Shown: positions 17,117 to 27,135, numbered from the stretch's first letter. The stretch is 64,000 nucleotides of DNA from CAVUFH01 sp963740835 (GCA_963740835.1 CAVUFH010000003.1:1116001-1180000), one strand, 5' to 3'. The notes: generated from the sequence alone by a model not told the origin. Numbers and translations are program-made.

Positions 17117-19132
17117 GTGACCCGACGTGTGAGAGGACCCGCGCTCGTGCGGCTGATTCGACGGTTCGTCCCCTTGGTGTTGTTCGCGAGCGTGTTCGCG
17201 ACCGGAGTGCCGCTCGCGCCCGCGGGTCAGATGAAGGTCGACGTCTCGACGAGCTCGGTACAGGTCACCGGGGCGAACGTGACGCAGCAGGAGTCCCACC
17301 TGTTGTCGCGGTCGGTGATGAGCGACGACGGGAAGCTCCGCAGCGCGAACGGCTCGACGATCCGCAGCGCGCCTCCGGGCTTCCGTGCGCGGGTGGAGAA
17401 CCCGAACCACGGGCAGATGGTCGGGTTCGTGTGGAACGGCCCGGTCGGCGCGAGCCTCGAGGTGCGGACCCAGGGCAGTTCGGGTTGGACCGAATGGACG
17501 CCGGCGGATTCCGAGGACGGGCCCGATCCGCAGCAGAACGTGGTGAAGCCCGGCATCGGGCCGCTTTGGATCGGTGACGACGCCGGGACGATCGAAGTGC
17601 GCGTCGTCGCCGGGTCGCTCGCCGACCTGCGAGTCGACACGTTGCACATGGATGTGCAGGGCAACGTGAACGGCATCGACAGCGCGGGCGCCGCTGTTGC
17701 GATGCCGCACATCATCTCGCGCGCCGAATGGGGGGCGGCGCCCTGGGGCACGAACACCGCCGGTTGCGGTACCGCGCCCGCCAACGCGCGCGCTCGTCTC
17801 GCCGTCGTGCATCACACCGATACGTCCAACGGCTACAGCCCCGCGCAGGCGTTCGGCATCGTGAAGTCGATCCAGACGTTCGAGATCGGGTCACGCGGGT
17901 TCTGCGACATGAGCTACAACTTCCTCGTCGATCGCTACGGCCAGATCTTCGAAGGCCGCACGAACAGCGTGTACCAGACGCCGATCGGCGGTCATGCGCG
18001 TGGGTTCAATACGGGAAGCATCGGTGTCGCGCTGATCGGCCAGTACCAGACCGGTGAGCCGATCCCTGCCGCGAGCGTCCCCGGCGTGCAGTACAACGCG
18101 CTGCGTGATCTCCTCGCGTGGAAGTTCTGGTGGAACGGCATTGACGCGTTGTCGTACGACTACACGACGAGTCAGTGCTCGTCCGCCGACGGCTATCCCA
18201 ACTGCAGGTGGCCCGAAGGGACACCGGTCGTGTTGCCGGCGATCGTCGGGCACCAGGACGTGACGAAGACATCCTGCCCGGGGAACCTGGCCGAACCGTT
18301 GCTTCCGAAGCTCCGCGCCGATGTCGCGGCGCGTGTCGTCACCGGCGGGCCCTTCTATCCGCTCGACGCGACGCGCTGGCAGCCGGCTGCCTCCGGACCT
18401 GCCATCGCGACACTCGACGCGTACGGCGGGATGCACCCGGCCGGTGCGGCGGGCGCGGTGCCGCTCACCGGGTACTGGGGTTGGTCGATCGCCCGCGGCG
18501 CCGTGGGCACGCCGGCCGCGGGTTATGTGCTCGACGGCTGGGGTGGAGTACGGCCGTACGGATCGGCACCGGCGCTCGCCGTGTCGGGCTACTTCACGGG
18601 TTGGGACATCGCCCGTGCGCTCGCGGTCGACTCGGCGGGCACGGGCGGCTACGTGCTCGACGGATGGGGCGGTCTGCATCAGGTCGGCACGGCCCCGCCG
18701 GCGTCCGCCGGCTACTGGTACGGCTGGGACATCGCGCGTGATGTCGCGCTGTTGCCGGGCGGCACGGGCGGCTACGTGCTCGACGGATGGGGCGGTGTCC
18801 ACACGTTCGGCTCGGCGCCGCCGGTGACGGACGAGGGCTACTGGTACGGCTGGGACATCGCGCGGTCGATCGCGCTGAACCCCGGCGGTCCGGGCGGCTA
18901 CGTGCTCGACGGGTGGGGCGGCGTTCACGCGTTCGGAGGCGCCCCGGCCGTCGGGATCAGCAACTTCGATCCGACGGTGAACCACACCGATCTGGTGATG
19001 CTCCCCGGCGGGCGCGGCTACGTGCTCGACGCGCGCGGCTACGTGTGGCAGGTCGGGAGCGCGCCGGCCGTCGATGTGTCGATGACCTACAACGGGTACA
19101 ACATCGGGCGGAGCCTGGTCGCTTCCGGCTGA
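17117..19132 (+). CDS. Secreted PGRP/amidase_2 N-acetylmuramoyl-L-alanine amidase with GWDIAR repeat tail
   Basis: Exported 671-residue amidase that would cut the peptide stem from muramic acid. Signal peptide at about 8-30 (LIRRFVPLVLFASVFATG), a beta-rich N-terminal domain to about 190, then the PGRP domain (about 195-400): RAEWGA, VVHHTD with a zinc His, MSYNFLVDRYGQIFEGR, HARGFNTGSIGVALIG and GHQDVTKTSCPG with the remaining His and Cys ligands. The last 250 residues are five to six repeats of about 46 residues (GYVLDGWGGVHTFGSAPP, GWDIAR). DNA of successive repeats is near identical in places (for example around 18643, 18772 and 18895). GTG at 17117 is chosen as the first start giving a short basic n-region. 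Divergent from the CAP gene. Confidence 0.85.
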   Translation: MTRRVRGPALVRLIRRFVPLVLFASVFATGVPLAPAGQMKVDVSTSSVQVTGANVTQQESHLLSRSVMSDDGKLRSANGSTIRSAPPGFRARVENPNHGQMVGFVWNGPVGASLEVRTQGSSGWTEWTPADSEDGPDPQQNVVKPGIGPLWIGDDAGTIEVRVVAGSLADLRVDTLHMDVQGNVNGIDSAGAAVAMPHIISRAEWGAAPWGTNTAGCGTAPANARARLAVVHHTDTSNGYSPAQAFGIVKSIQTFEIGSRGFCDMSYNFLVDRYGQIFEGRTNSVYQTPIGGHARGFNTGSIGVALIGQYQTGEPIPAASVPGVQYNALRDLLAWKFWWNGIDALSYDYTTSQCSSADGYPNCRWPEGTPVVLPAIVGHQDVTKTSCPGNLAEPLLPKLRADVAARVVTGGPFYPLDATRWQPAASGPAIATLDAYGGMHPAGAAGAVPLTGYWGWSIARGAVGTPAAGYVLDGWGGVRPYGSAPALAVSGYFTGWDIARALAVDSAGTGGYVLDGWGGLHQVGTAPPASAGYWYGWDIARDVALLPGGTGGYVLDGWGGVHTFGSAPPVTDEGYWYGWDIARSIALNPGGPGGYVLDGWGGVHAFGGAPAVGISNFDPTVNHTDLVMLPGGRGYVLDARGYVWQVGSAPAVDVSMTYNGYNIGRSLVASG

Positions 19133-19174
19133 CCGAGTGGCCTACGAGCCGACTGACCGCGGCATATCCGCGAG

Positions 19175-20183
19175 TCAGTCGAGCAAACGGGCGACGACCG
19201 TGCGCCAGTCGAGATCAGCAACCCGCTGCCGGCCGTGCTCGCCGAGCGCGCGCGAAGTCGCGATCGGACGCCAGTTTGTCGATCGCGGCAGCGACGCCGG
19301 CGGCCGTGCCGTCGGTGACCAGACCCGTCACACCGTCCTCGACCCACTCGAGCACGCCGCCCGAATCCGCGGCCGTGATCACGGGCTTCCCGGCGGAGAA
19401 CGCCTGCAACGTCACGTAGCCGTAGTCCTCTTCGTGAGGTGCGTACACGACCGCCAGCGCGTTTGCGTACAGATCGATCAGCTGCGCGTCGTCGACGAAC
19501 CCGAGCAACTCGACACGTTCAGGGCGCCCGGTCGCGCGCGCATCCGCGACGAGGGCATCGTGCAAGGAGCCGCGCCCAGCGATCTTGACGGTCGTGTCGC
19601 TCGTGAGGTCGCGGACGGCTTGCACCATCAGTTCCGGCCGCTTGTTCCCTTCGAGGCGAGTCGGACAGAACACGTAGTCACCGAACAGACCTCGATGGAG
19701 TCGATCGTGCAGCGGTGGCGGGTGGTACAGGGGGGTGGCGGTGAGCCCGTTGTAGCGCTCGAGCCGGTGCGCCACCTCGCGTGAGGTCGTGAAGAGTCGC
19801 GTCGCCTCTTGGAGCGCGCGCGTGTCCCACTCGGTGAGCATGCGCTGCGCCTCGAGGGCCTCCTCCTCGAACGTGAAGTCGCTCCACGGTTGCCCGATCG
19901 CGTCGTAGGCCGCGCGGTGCTGGTGGAAGAGCCACACGACCTTGCGATCGTGCCGCACGAAGTACGACGGGAAGTTCGTCGCGATCACGACATCCGCGTC
20001 GATCGGCACGAGCCGCCATGCGAACGCGGCGTCGAACAGCCGGCCTCGTTCCCACGCGGTCGGGATCCGTACCAACTCGGCGCGATGTCCGGCAGCTTCG
20101 ATCGCGCGTACCAGATTCTCCATGTGGAGCTCGGCCCCGCCCCGCATGAATGGCACCTGCGCGCCACACACGGCGATATCCAT
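19175..20183 (-). CDS. Family 4 glycosyltransferase, frameshifted near the C-terminus
   Basis: GT-B glycosyltransferase. The continuous frame from ATG 20183 runs to a stop at 19215 and ends in an uncharacteristic DFARARRARPAAGC. In the next frame, from the (CG)n run at 19246-19254, the sequence continues LGEHGRQRVADLDWRTVVARLL and stops at 19175, a normal GT4 ending. Restoring one CG unit gives DFARALGEHG, so a 2-bp loss is inferred. Core features are intact: QVPFMRGGAELHMENL acceptor loop, FCPTRLEGNKRPELMVQAV, and YAPHEEDYGYVTLQAFSAGKPV donor site. Divergent from another GT4; leaderless-type start. Confidence 0.8.
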
Positions 20184-20191
20184 GGCCGATC

Positions 20192-20197
20192 ACACTA
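20192..20197 (-). promoter_or_regulatory. -10 box TAGTGT for the minus-strand GT4
   Basis: Minus-strand TAGTGT with 8 nt to the ATG at 20183; pairs with TATCCT on the other strand at 20262-20267 as a divergent promoter region. Confidence 0.35.
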
Positions 20198-20261
20198 CCG
20201 GTCGTTCCAACCGAAGACCGGTGCGTGCTCGCTGATTCCCGAGTGTCTCGCGCCGCACAAC

Positions 20262-20267
20262 TATCCT
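20262..20267 (+). promoter_or_regulatory. -10 box TATCCT for the plus-strand GT4
   Basis: TATCCT is followed after 8 nt by GTG at 20276, again leaderless in spacing. Confidence 0.4.
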
Positions 20268-20275
20268 CGAGCATC

Positions 20276-21468
20276 GTGAGTTCCCGGGGTCGCATCGGCT
20301 TCGTCCCGCCCCGCTTCGGGGACGACGTGATCGGCGGCGCGGAGGCATTGATCCGCGAAACCGCCGAAGGTCTCGCCGCGCGCGGCTGGGAATCGGAGAT
20401 CCTCACGACCTGCGCGCGCGCGACCACTTCACGTGGGCGAACGAGTTCGCGCCGGGGGTCGAGGAGCACGGCAAGCTCGTGGTGCGCCGGTTCCCCACCG
20501 TGGTCGACACGCCCCGACAGGAACGGCAGGCGATCGAAGCGGCGATCCTGCGAGGTGAGCGCGTCAGCCTCGACGAACAGCAGCGCTGGATGAACGACGA
20601 CCTCCGGGTGCCGGAGCTCTACCACTACCTGTTGCGCAACGCCGCGCAGTACCGCGCGCTCGTGTTCGCGCCGTACCTGTTCTGGACCACGTTCGCCTGC
20701 GGGATGATCAGCCCGGAGCGGACGATCATCCAACCATGCCTGCACGACGAACCCCAAGCTGCACTCGAGCTCTTCCGCCCGCTGTTCTCGGGTGCACGAG
20801 GGGTCTGGTTCAACTCGGAACCCGAGCGGGCGTTGGCCGACCGTCTGTTCACGCTTCCGTCGCGACAGCGCGTGGTCGGGAGCGGCGTCCACATCCCTGA
20901 CCGCTACGACCCTGAGGGTTTCCGCGCCCGCTTCGGCATACGCGAGCCGTTCGTGCTGTACGCGGGCCGGCGCGAGGGTGGGAAGCGCTGGGAATGGCTG
21001 CTCGACGCGTTCGCGCGCGCGGTCACTCTCTACGACCTCCCTTTTTCGCTCGTGACCATGGGCACTGGCGCGGTGCACCCTCCGCCGGCGATCGCAGAGC
21101 GCGTGATCGATCTCGGCTTCGTGGCGAACGCAGACCGCAACGATGCGTTCGCGGCGGCCGCCGTCTACGTGCAACCGTCGTCGTACGAGAGCTTCTCACG
21201 GACCATCATGGAAGCCTGGCTGGCCGAGACGCTCGTGGTCGCGAACGGCGCCAGCGACGTAGTGATGTGGCACTGCGAACGCGCCGACGCCGGTCTCACG
21301 TTCGCCGACGCGGAGGAGTTCGCACAGTGCCTGGCGTTCGCGGCCGACGAGCCCGAGGCCGCGAGTGCGCTCGCACGGCGCGGCCGCGCGTACGTGCTCG
21401 AGCACTATCAGTGGGACACGGTCCTCGACAGCGTCGAGGAGAGTCTCGAAGCGTGGATGCCGACGTGA
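20276..21468 (+). CDS. Family 4 glycosyltransferase, frameshifted near the N-terminus
   Basis: GT-B glycosyltransferase interrupted by a 2-bp insertion in the (GC)n tract 20412-20422. Frame one encodes GRIGFVPPRFGDDVIGGAE to EILTTCAR; the second frame continues DHFTWANEFAPGVEEHGKLVVRRFP and on to the stop at 21468. Removing one GC unit yields LTTCARDHFTWANEF, the usual family sequence. The C-terminal donor domain (VLYAGRREGGKRWEWLL, QPSSYESFSRTIMEAWLAETLVV) is intact. Start GTG at 20276. Leads a long plus-strand operon of polysaccharide genes to 29105. Confidence 0.8.
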
Positions 21469-21487
21469 TGTTCGAATCAGGTGTCGC

Positions 21488-22828
21488 GTGCGCATCCTGA
21501 TGGTGTCGGCGTACCCGCCGATCCGAGACGGGATCGCGAGCTACGCAGTGCAAGAAGTCGCGGCGCTGCTCGACGCCGGCCACGATGTCGAGGTCCTCTC
21601 GCCGTGGCCGTCGGCGGCTCACCACCACCTCGCGTTGCGCGGCTCGCGCGGCCCGCTCGCACTGGCCAAGCGCGTCCACCTCTACGACCGCGTGATCATC
21701 CAGTTCCACCCCGACCTCTTCTATCCGTTGCCGCTCGACGAACGCGATCGTCTGCTCGTGACGGCGGGTCTGGTCGCCGTGTTCGCCCGGAAGCGCAACG
21801 TCGAGATCCGGCTCCACGAGATGAACTTCGACTGGGGTCGCGAGCCGGGGACCTTTGGCCGTCTGTGGCGCTTCCTGTGGCGGCTCCCGGCCGCGATCAC
21901 GGTGCACACCGAACACGAACAGCAGCTCGTGGCCGATTCCACGCGGCTCCCGCTCGAGCGGGTCGAAGTGCGGGATCACGGTCTCCACTTCGTGCCGCGC
22001 GCGACGATCGACCGGAACGAAGCGCGCGCACGCCTCGGCATCGACGAATCCGCGTTCGTCTTCCTCGCAATGGGCTTCATTCAACCGCACAAGGGTTTCG
22101 ACCGAGCCGTGCGCGCGTTCGACGGGCTCGCTGATCACGGCTGCCGGCTCGATGTCGTCGGTTCGGTACGCGTGGACGAGCCGGCGTTCGTGGACTACGC
22201 GACCGCTCTGCGTCGTTCGGTCGAGGCGACGCGCGGCGCCCACATGCACGAGGGCTATATCAGCGACGAGCTGTTCGACGTCTGGCTGATCGCGGCCGAT
22301 GTGTTGTTGCTGCCGTACCGCTACATCTGGTCGTCCGGGGTCATGCAGCGGGCCGCGTTGTACGGAACCGAGGTCATCGCGACGCGCGTCGGCGGCCTCG
22401 ACGAACAACGAGATGGCAACGTGCGCCTCGTCGACGACGACTTCGAGCTCGCGCTCGCGATGCGGGAGACGGCCAAGGTTCCCGGCGGGCGCGCCGCGGG
22501 CGAAGCGTGGCCGGCTTCGACCGGTAACGCACCCGACCGCGCCGCCATCCAAGTCGCCGTGCGCGAACGAGCGGCGGTGCTCGCGGATCCGGGACGCGAG
22601 GTCGCCGCCGGCTTCGACCCCAACGGTCCCGCTTCCTTGCAAAGCGTTCCGTTGCTCCGAGTTCCGAAGCCCTCCTCGCGCAGTCCGCTCGCGTTCCTCG
22701 TCAAGAAGGTCGTGCGGAAGCTCACGGCGTGGCAGATCGACCCCATCGTCCATCAACTGAACGCAGTGCACCGCGCGGCCGCCGAAGAGCACGCTGCTGC
22801 CCGGGGCGCTGACGACGGCCGTGGTTAG
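21488..22828 (+). CDS. Family 4 glycosyltransferase with extended C-terminus
   Basis: 446-residue GT-B enzyme. The N-terminus VRILMVSAYPPIRDGIASYAVQEV is a typical GT4 acceptor domain with the GIxxY loop; FLAMGFIQPHKGFDRAV opens the donor domain, and LLPYRYIWSSGVMQRAALYGTEVIATRVGG is the nucleotide-sugar site. The last about 90 residues (after residue 355) are basic and lack GT homology I recognise; they may be a membrane or partner contact. GTG at 21488, 19 bp after the preceding gene. Confidence 0.85.
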   Translation: MRILMVSAYPPIRDGIASYAVQEVAALLDAGHDVEVLSPWPSAAHHHLALRGSRGPLALAKRVHLYDRVIIQFHPDLFYPLPLDERDRLLVTAGLVAVFARKRNVEIRLHEMNFDWGREPGTFGRLWRFLWRLPAAITVHTEHEQQLVADSTRLPLERVEVRDHGLHFVPRATIDRNEARARLGIDESAFVFLAMGFIQPHKGFDRAVRAFDGLADHGCRLDVVGSVRVDEPAFVDYATALRRSVEATRGAHMHEGYISDELFDVWLIAADVLLLPYRYIWSSGVMQRAALYGTEVIATRVGGLDEQRDGNVRLVDDDFELALAMRETAKVPGGRAAGEAWPASTGNAPDRAAIQVAVRERAAVLADPGREVAAGFDPNGPASLQSVPLLRVPKPSSRSPLAFLVKKVVRKLTAWQIDPIVHQLNAVHRAAAEEHAAARGADDGRG

Positions 22829-22831
22829 GAT
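22826..22831 (+). promoter_or_regulatory. -10-like box TAGGAT before the DUF4214 methyltransferase
   Basis: TAGGAT overlaps the stop of the preceding GT4 and lies 6 nt before GTG 22838, so an internal leaderless promoter is possible within the operon. Confidence 0.3.
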
Positions 22832-22837
22832 CGCCTG

Positions 22838-23998
22838 GTGCCGCTAGCACGCCGGTCCCTCGACAACCTGTCGCGCCGGGCCCGCCGCGTCACGAGTGGT
22901 TGGCGGCGCGGTCCCGACAACGAGCAGTTCTTGGACGACGCGTTCCAATCGATTCTCGGCCGCCCCGTCGACCCAGCCGGACGCGCCCACTTCCTGAAGG
23001 TTCTCGCGGCCGGTGCGTCGCGGGATGAGATCGTTGCCGCGCTGGAAGCATCCGACGAGCATCAGAACCGCGTCGCGGCGCGTGAGTTCGTATTGCCCGA
23101 TCTCCTCGGGTCCGCGCCCGAGCGGTACGAGATGCTGACGTCGGATGACGGCTCATCCGTGTCGGTGTACCGCGCCGACGACGAGGCCGCGTTCGACTGG
23201 ATCGAGCAGCAGATCTTCGACAACGGGTACTACGAGAAGCCGGGGATCTGGAGCTTCCAGATCGATCTCGACAAGCGCGTGATGGCGGAGATGATCGCCG
23301 GACTCGAGCCCCGCTCCGTGGTCGAGGTCGGCTGCTCGAGCGGCGCGGTGCTCCATTGCCTGGCCGAGGCCGCAGTCGCAGTCTGTGGCATCGAGATCAG
23401 CGAACTCGCACACGATCGCGCGCCCGACACCGTGCGCGACCGCATCGTCCTCGGCGACGTCTCGGAGCTCGAGTTCGATCACGGTTTCGATGTCGCGTTC
23501 GGACTCGATGTGTTCGAGCACGTTCATCCGCAGAAGCTGGACACCTTCATCACGGCGCTCGTCGCGCTTGTCGAGGCGGGCGGGATCCTGTTCGTCAACG
23601 TTCCCGCCTTCGGCGACGATGTCGTGTTCGGCGAGGTGTTCCCGATGTTCCTCGAGGAATGGCGCGCGGACGCGGCGAGCGGGCAGGTGTTCCACCACTT
23701 GCAGGTGGACGAGCACGGCTACCCCTCACACGGCCACCTCGTGTGGGCGACGACTGACTGGTGGGTCACCCGCTTCGAGCAGGCGGGGTTGCAGCGCGCA
23801 ACCGACATCGAGCGGGCACTGCACGCGCAGTACGACTGGTACTTCGCGTCGTGCACACCCGCCCGGCAATCCTTCTACGTCTTCACGAAGGACCGCGCCG
23901 CCGAGGATGTGCGGGCGTTGGCGTCACGGATCGAGGCGCGTGATTCCGACGTGCTCGCCGACCTCCGGGTCGAGCTCGAGCGATCGGCCGCGCGGTGA
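22838..23998 (+). CDS. Methyltransferase with N-terminal DUF4214-like domain
   Basis: 386 residues. Residues about 25-75 (EQFLDDAFQSILGRPVDPAGRAHFLKVL, LEASDEHQNR) match the DUF4214 pattern often found near glycan-active enzymes. The C-terminal part is a class I SAM methyltransferase: SVVEVGCSSGAVLHCLAEA (SAM loop, about 165), acidic VCGIEISELA, and FGLDVFEHVHPQKLDTFI. It probably adds a methyl group to the polysaccharide. GTG start at 22838. Confidence 0.82.
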   Translation: MPLARRSLDNLSRRARRVTSGWRRGPDNEQFLDDAFQSILGRPVDPAGRAHFLKVLAAGASRDEIVAALEASDEHQNRVAAREFVLPDLLGSAPERYEMLTSDDGSSVSVYRADDEAAFDWIEQQIFDNGYYEKPGIWSFQIDLDKRVMAEMIAGLEPRSVVEVGCSSGAVLHCLAEAAVAVCGIEISELAHDRAPDTVRDRIVLGDVSELEFDHGFDVAFGLDVFEHVHPQKLDTFITALVALVEAGGILFVNVPAFGDDVVFGEVFPMFLEEWRADAASGQVFHHLQVDEHGYPSHGHLVWATTDWWVTRFEQAGLQRATDIERALHAQYDWYFASCTPARQSFYVFTKDRAAEDVRALASRIEARDSDVLADLRVELERSAAR

Positions 23999-24002
23999 CG
24001 GC

Positions 24003-24997
24003 ATGAACCTCTCGAAAGCGGCGCTCCGCGCGCACATGGTCAAGGCCGCGGACGCGATCCCGCCGATCCGCCGACTGCGCGCCGACCGAGACGCGGCGGC
24101 GCGCGAGCGCGACCGGCTCGCCGGCGAGCTGCTCGCAGTGCAGACCGCGCTGCCGGCGGCCGCGTCCGCGGCACCCCTTTTGTACGCCCCCGGCCACTTC
24201 TACTCGCCGATCCCGGATCTGGACGCCGTCACCGCCGATGCGGCGCGCATCTTCAATCATCCGGATTCCATCCTGGGCGTCGATCTCCGACGGGATGCCC
24301 AACGCGCCCGTTTCGAGTCGCTCGCGGCGCGTTGGTCGGAGTACCCGTACTACGGTGCGGTCGATCCGCAGCTGCGGTACCGACCCGACAATGACTACTT
24401 CGGTCACATGGACGGGCTCGTGTTGTTCGGCATGCTCGCCACGATCAGACCGAAGCGGTATGTCGAGATCGGTTCGGGTTGGAGCTCGGCGCTCGTCCTC
24501 GACACCCGGCAACGGCTCCTCGATCGTGGCCTCGAGTGCACGTTCGTCGAGCCGTACCCGGAGCGTCTGCACGGCTTGTTGCGCCCCGAGGACCACGACT
24601 CCGTGACGATCATCGAACGTCCGCTCCAGGACGTCGATCCGACCCTGTTCGACGTCCTCGATCCGGGCGACGTGCTGTTCATCGACTCGAGCCACGTCAG
24701 CAAGGTCGGAAGTGACGTCAACCTGCTCCTGTTCGACGTGCTCCCGCGCGTGCCGGCCGGCGTCTGGGTGCACGTGCACGACATCGGCTATCCGTTCGAA
24801 TACCCCGCGAGTGGATCTACGAGGGCCGGGCGTGGAACGAGGCGTACCTGCTCCACGCGCTCCTGCTCGAGAACCCACGTTGGGAGATCGAGTTATGGAA
24901 CAACTACCTGAGTGAGAAGGACCCCGCGACCGTCGCCCGGCTGCTCCCACCGCCGGCGACCGCCGACGGTCTCAGTCTGTGGCTGATCCGGCGATGA
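24003..24997 (+). CDS. Class I methyltransferase (Methyltransf_24-like), frameshifted
   Basis: Starts at ATG 24003 with MNLSKAALRAHMV, has a short coiled-coil-like charged segment, then a methyltransferase core RYVEIGSGWSSALVLDTRQ, FVEPYPERLHGLL and DVLFIDSSHVSKVGSDVN. At 24802-24808 (TACCCCGCGA) the frame breaks: the original frame ends in basic low-complexity sequence, while the +2 frame continues REWIYEGRAWNEAYLLHALL to WLIRR and TGA at 24995-24997. That restored stop overlaps the ATG of the next gene as ATGA, strong support that one base is missing here. Likely modifies the glycan. Confidence 0.8.
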
Positions 24998-25854
24998 CGA
25001 AGCCGTTGGTCGCGCTCATCGGTCGCGGCACCGTCGCCGAACCGCTACGCGAGTTGCTCGCGGAAGTGTTCGCACGGGCCGAGCTCGCTGCCTTCGAGCC
25101 CGCGCGCGCCGCGCACTTCCGCAGCGGTGTGGTGGTGACGCCGGAGGCGTACCGGGACGCGCCGACCGGTATGCCGCTCGCGGTGTGGGTCGAGCACGAA
25201 GAAGATCTCGAGTCCCTCGTCACCGGGGAAGCAGTCAAGGCAATCCTGACGCCGGCGCCAGAGGTCGCGGCGGCGGCCGGTGCGAAAGGGGTGTTGGTCC
25301 CGACGACGATCGACGCGCAACCGAACGCGCGCCCGGTCGCGCCCGCGGTGCGCGCGCACATCCGCCGCGCCCGCGGCCTTCCCGAACGCGCGATTGCCGT
25401 CATCGACGATGGGGCGGGTGCTTCGTGGTGCGGCGCGCCGCTCGGCGCCGATGCCGTCGACACCGCGTTGGCCTGCGCCGCCGTCGTCGTCGTGCGCGGG
25501 AGCGCGTTGCTCCGGGCAATGGCCTGGGGTGCTCCGATCGTGACCGACGCGGGCACGATCGCACCGCTGGCCGTCGTTCCCGGCCGCGACGTCGTCGTCG
25601 ACGACGACGTCGACGGCGCGGCCGAGGCGTTGCTCGATGACGAACCCCGCGTGGCCGCGCTCAGCTGGAACGCGCGCACGTTCTACGAGACGCGCTGCGA
25701 CCGGCAGCGCGCGGTGCTCGGGCTGTGCCGCCGGCTCGAGCTGCTGCCGACGGGCCTCGACCGGGTCCCGGCGCTGCTCGACGAGCTGCAGACACCGCGC
25801 GACGCTCCGGCGGTGGTGCGTGTCTACGCCCGCCTCGCTCCGTTCGTCCGGTGA
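24994..25854 (+). CDS. Glycosyltransferase-like protein of unknown function
   Basis: 286 residues starting MTKPLVALIGRGTVAEPL at the ATG overlapping the preceding stop. It has a Rossmann-like first strand, a mid region VVVTPEAYRDAPTGMPLAVWVEHEEDL and a C-terminal RGSALLRAMAWGAPIVTDAGTIAPL that resembles the donor site of GT-B enzymes (residue E of the usual motif is not evident). I do not recognise a family. Position inside a polysaccharide operon suggests a role in glycan assembly. A longer frame from GTG 24979 is possible but would overlap more. Confidence 0.7.
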   Translation: MTKPLVALIGRGTVAEPLRELLAEVFARAELAAFEPARAAHFRSGVVVTPEAYRDAPTGMPLAVWVEHEEDLESLVTGEAVKAILTPAPEVAAAAGAKGVLVPTTIDAQPNARPVAPAVRAHIRRARGLPERAIAVIDDGAGASWCGAPLGADAVDTALACAAVVVVRGSALLRAMAWGAPIVTDAGTIAPLAVVPGRDVVVDDDVDGAAEALLDDEPRVAALSWNARTFYETRCDRQRAVLGLCRRLELLPTGLDRVPALLDELQTPRDAPAVVRVYARLAPFVR

Positions 25855-25866
25855 ACGAGGGTCGTC

Positions 25867-27135
25867 ATGCCGCTTCCGCCCGCACTCTCCGACGCCGCGA
25901 CGAGCCGGCTGCCCGGTTCCACGGTTCCCGTGCCCGCGCCTGAGCCGGTCGCGGCCCCGCCCGCGCCGCTCGGTCCGCGAGGCCGTACCCGCGCGACCGC
26001 CGGACGCGTGCTGCGCCTCGTCATGCGGCCCGCGCTCGCGCCGCTGCAGGCCGAGCTCATGACGACGCGCGTGCGCGTCGAGGCACTCGAGCAGCAGGTC
26101 CACACCCTCGCCGAGCTGCAGGCGCTGTTGTCCCAGCTCGGCGACATCTCGCACCGGCTCAACTCGATGAACGTCAACCAGGAGCTGCTGAAAGGCGAGT
26201 TGCGGCAGATGCTCGCGACGCTGGACCGGCTGGGCACCGCCATCGCGCCCGGTGCCGGGCTCGAGGGGGCCGGGGTCCGGTTCGCGGAGTTGCGCGAGCG
26301 GGTGTACGGCCTCGAACGCCGGCTGCGCACACTCGTCAGCACGGCCGCGGCGGCGGGCAAGCGGGCCGCGCCGGAGGTCGGCCCGGCATCGCTCCGTCCC
26401 GCGCCGGACCACGCGACCGCAACCGACGACGTCGCCTCGGATCTCTTCGACTACGCCGGCTTCGAGCAGCGGTTCCGTGGCGATCCTGCGGTCATCCTGC
26501 AGACGCTCGAAGCGCGCTATCTCGACGTGCTCGCGGCATCGCCGCCGGTCCTCGACGTCGGTTGTGGCCGGGGTGAGCTCGTCGCGCTGCTCCGCGCGCG
26601 TGGGGTCGACGCGTACGGCATCGACCTGGATCCGAGTCTCGTCGCGGAGGGACACGCGGCCGGTCTCGACATCCGGCTCGGCGACGTGGTGTCGCATCTC
26701 GAGGGACTCGAGCCAGGGTCGCTCGGCGCGATCGTCAGCACCCATGTCGTCGAGCATCTCGAGCTCGACGCGCTCTTGCGGTTCATCGAGCTCGCCGCGT
26801 CGCGACTGCGGCCGGGCGGTGTGTTCATCGCAGAAACACCGAACCCGGCATCGCTCATCGTGCTCGGCAACTCGTACATCCTCGACCCGACGCACGTGCG
26901 TCCGTTGCACCCGTCGCTGCTCGCTTTCCTCTGCGAGACGGCCGGCTTCCGCGACGTGGCGTTGCAGTTCTACGAGCCGGCCGAAGGGTACTGGCTCAGA
27001 CCGGTTGACGCGCCGGACGCACCGGAATGGGTCGCGCAGGTCAACGCCGCGTTCGAGCAACTCAATCGGGTGCTCTTCGGGCCGCAGGAGTATGCCGTCG
27101 TCGCCACGACCCCACCGCACCCCGAAGTCCGATGA
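25867..27135 (+). CDS. Class I methyltransferase with N-terminal coiled coil
   Basis: 422 residues. Residues about 1-55 are Pro/Ala-rich; about 60-145 are heptad-like helix (ELMTTRVRVEALEQQVHTLAEL, SMNVNQELLKGELRQML), predicted coiled coil; about 190-380 are the methyltransferase: VLDVGCGRGELVALLRARG, YGIDLDPSLV and VSTHVVEHLELDALL. The architecture (coiled coil plus methyltransferase) is reminiscent of chain-terminating or chain-length modules such as WbdD, which would match the C-terminal domain of Wzt; that is inference. Stop overlaps the next ATG (ATGA). Confidence 0.82.
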   Translation: MPLPPALSDAATSRLPGSTVPVPAPEPVAAPPAPLGPRGRTRATAGRVLRLVMRPALAPLQAELMTTRVRVEALEQQVHTLAELQALLSQLGDISHRLNSMNVNQELLKGELRQMLATLDRLGTAIAPGAGLEGAGVRFAELRERVYGLERRLRTLVSTAAAAGKRAAPEVGPASLRPAPDHATATDDVASDLFDYAGFEQRFRGDPAVILQTLEARYLDVLAASPPVLDVGCGRGELVALLRARGVDAYGIDLDPSLVAEGHAAGLDIRLGDVVSHLEGLEPGSLGAIVSTHVVEHLELDALLRFIELAASRLRPGGVFIAETPNPASLIVLGNSYILDPTHVRPLHPSLLAFLCETAGFRDVALQFYEPAEGYWLRPVDAPDAPEWVAQVNAAFEQLNRVLFGPQEYAVVATTPPHPEVR

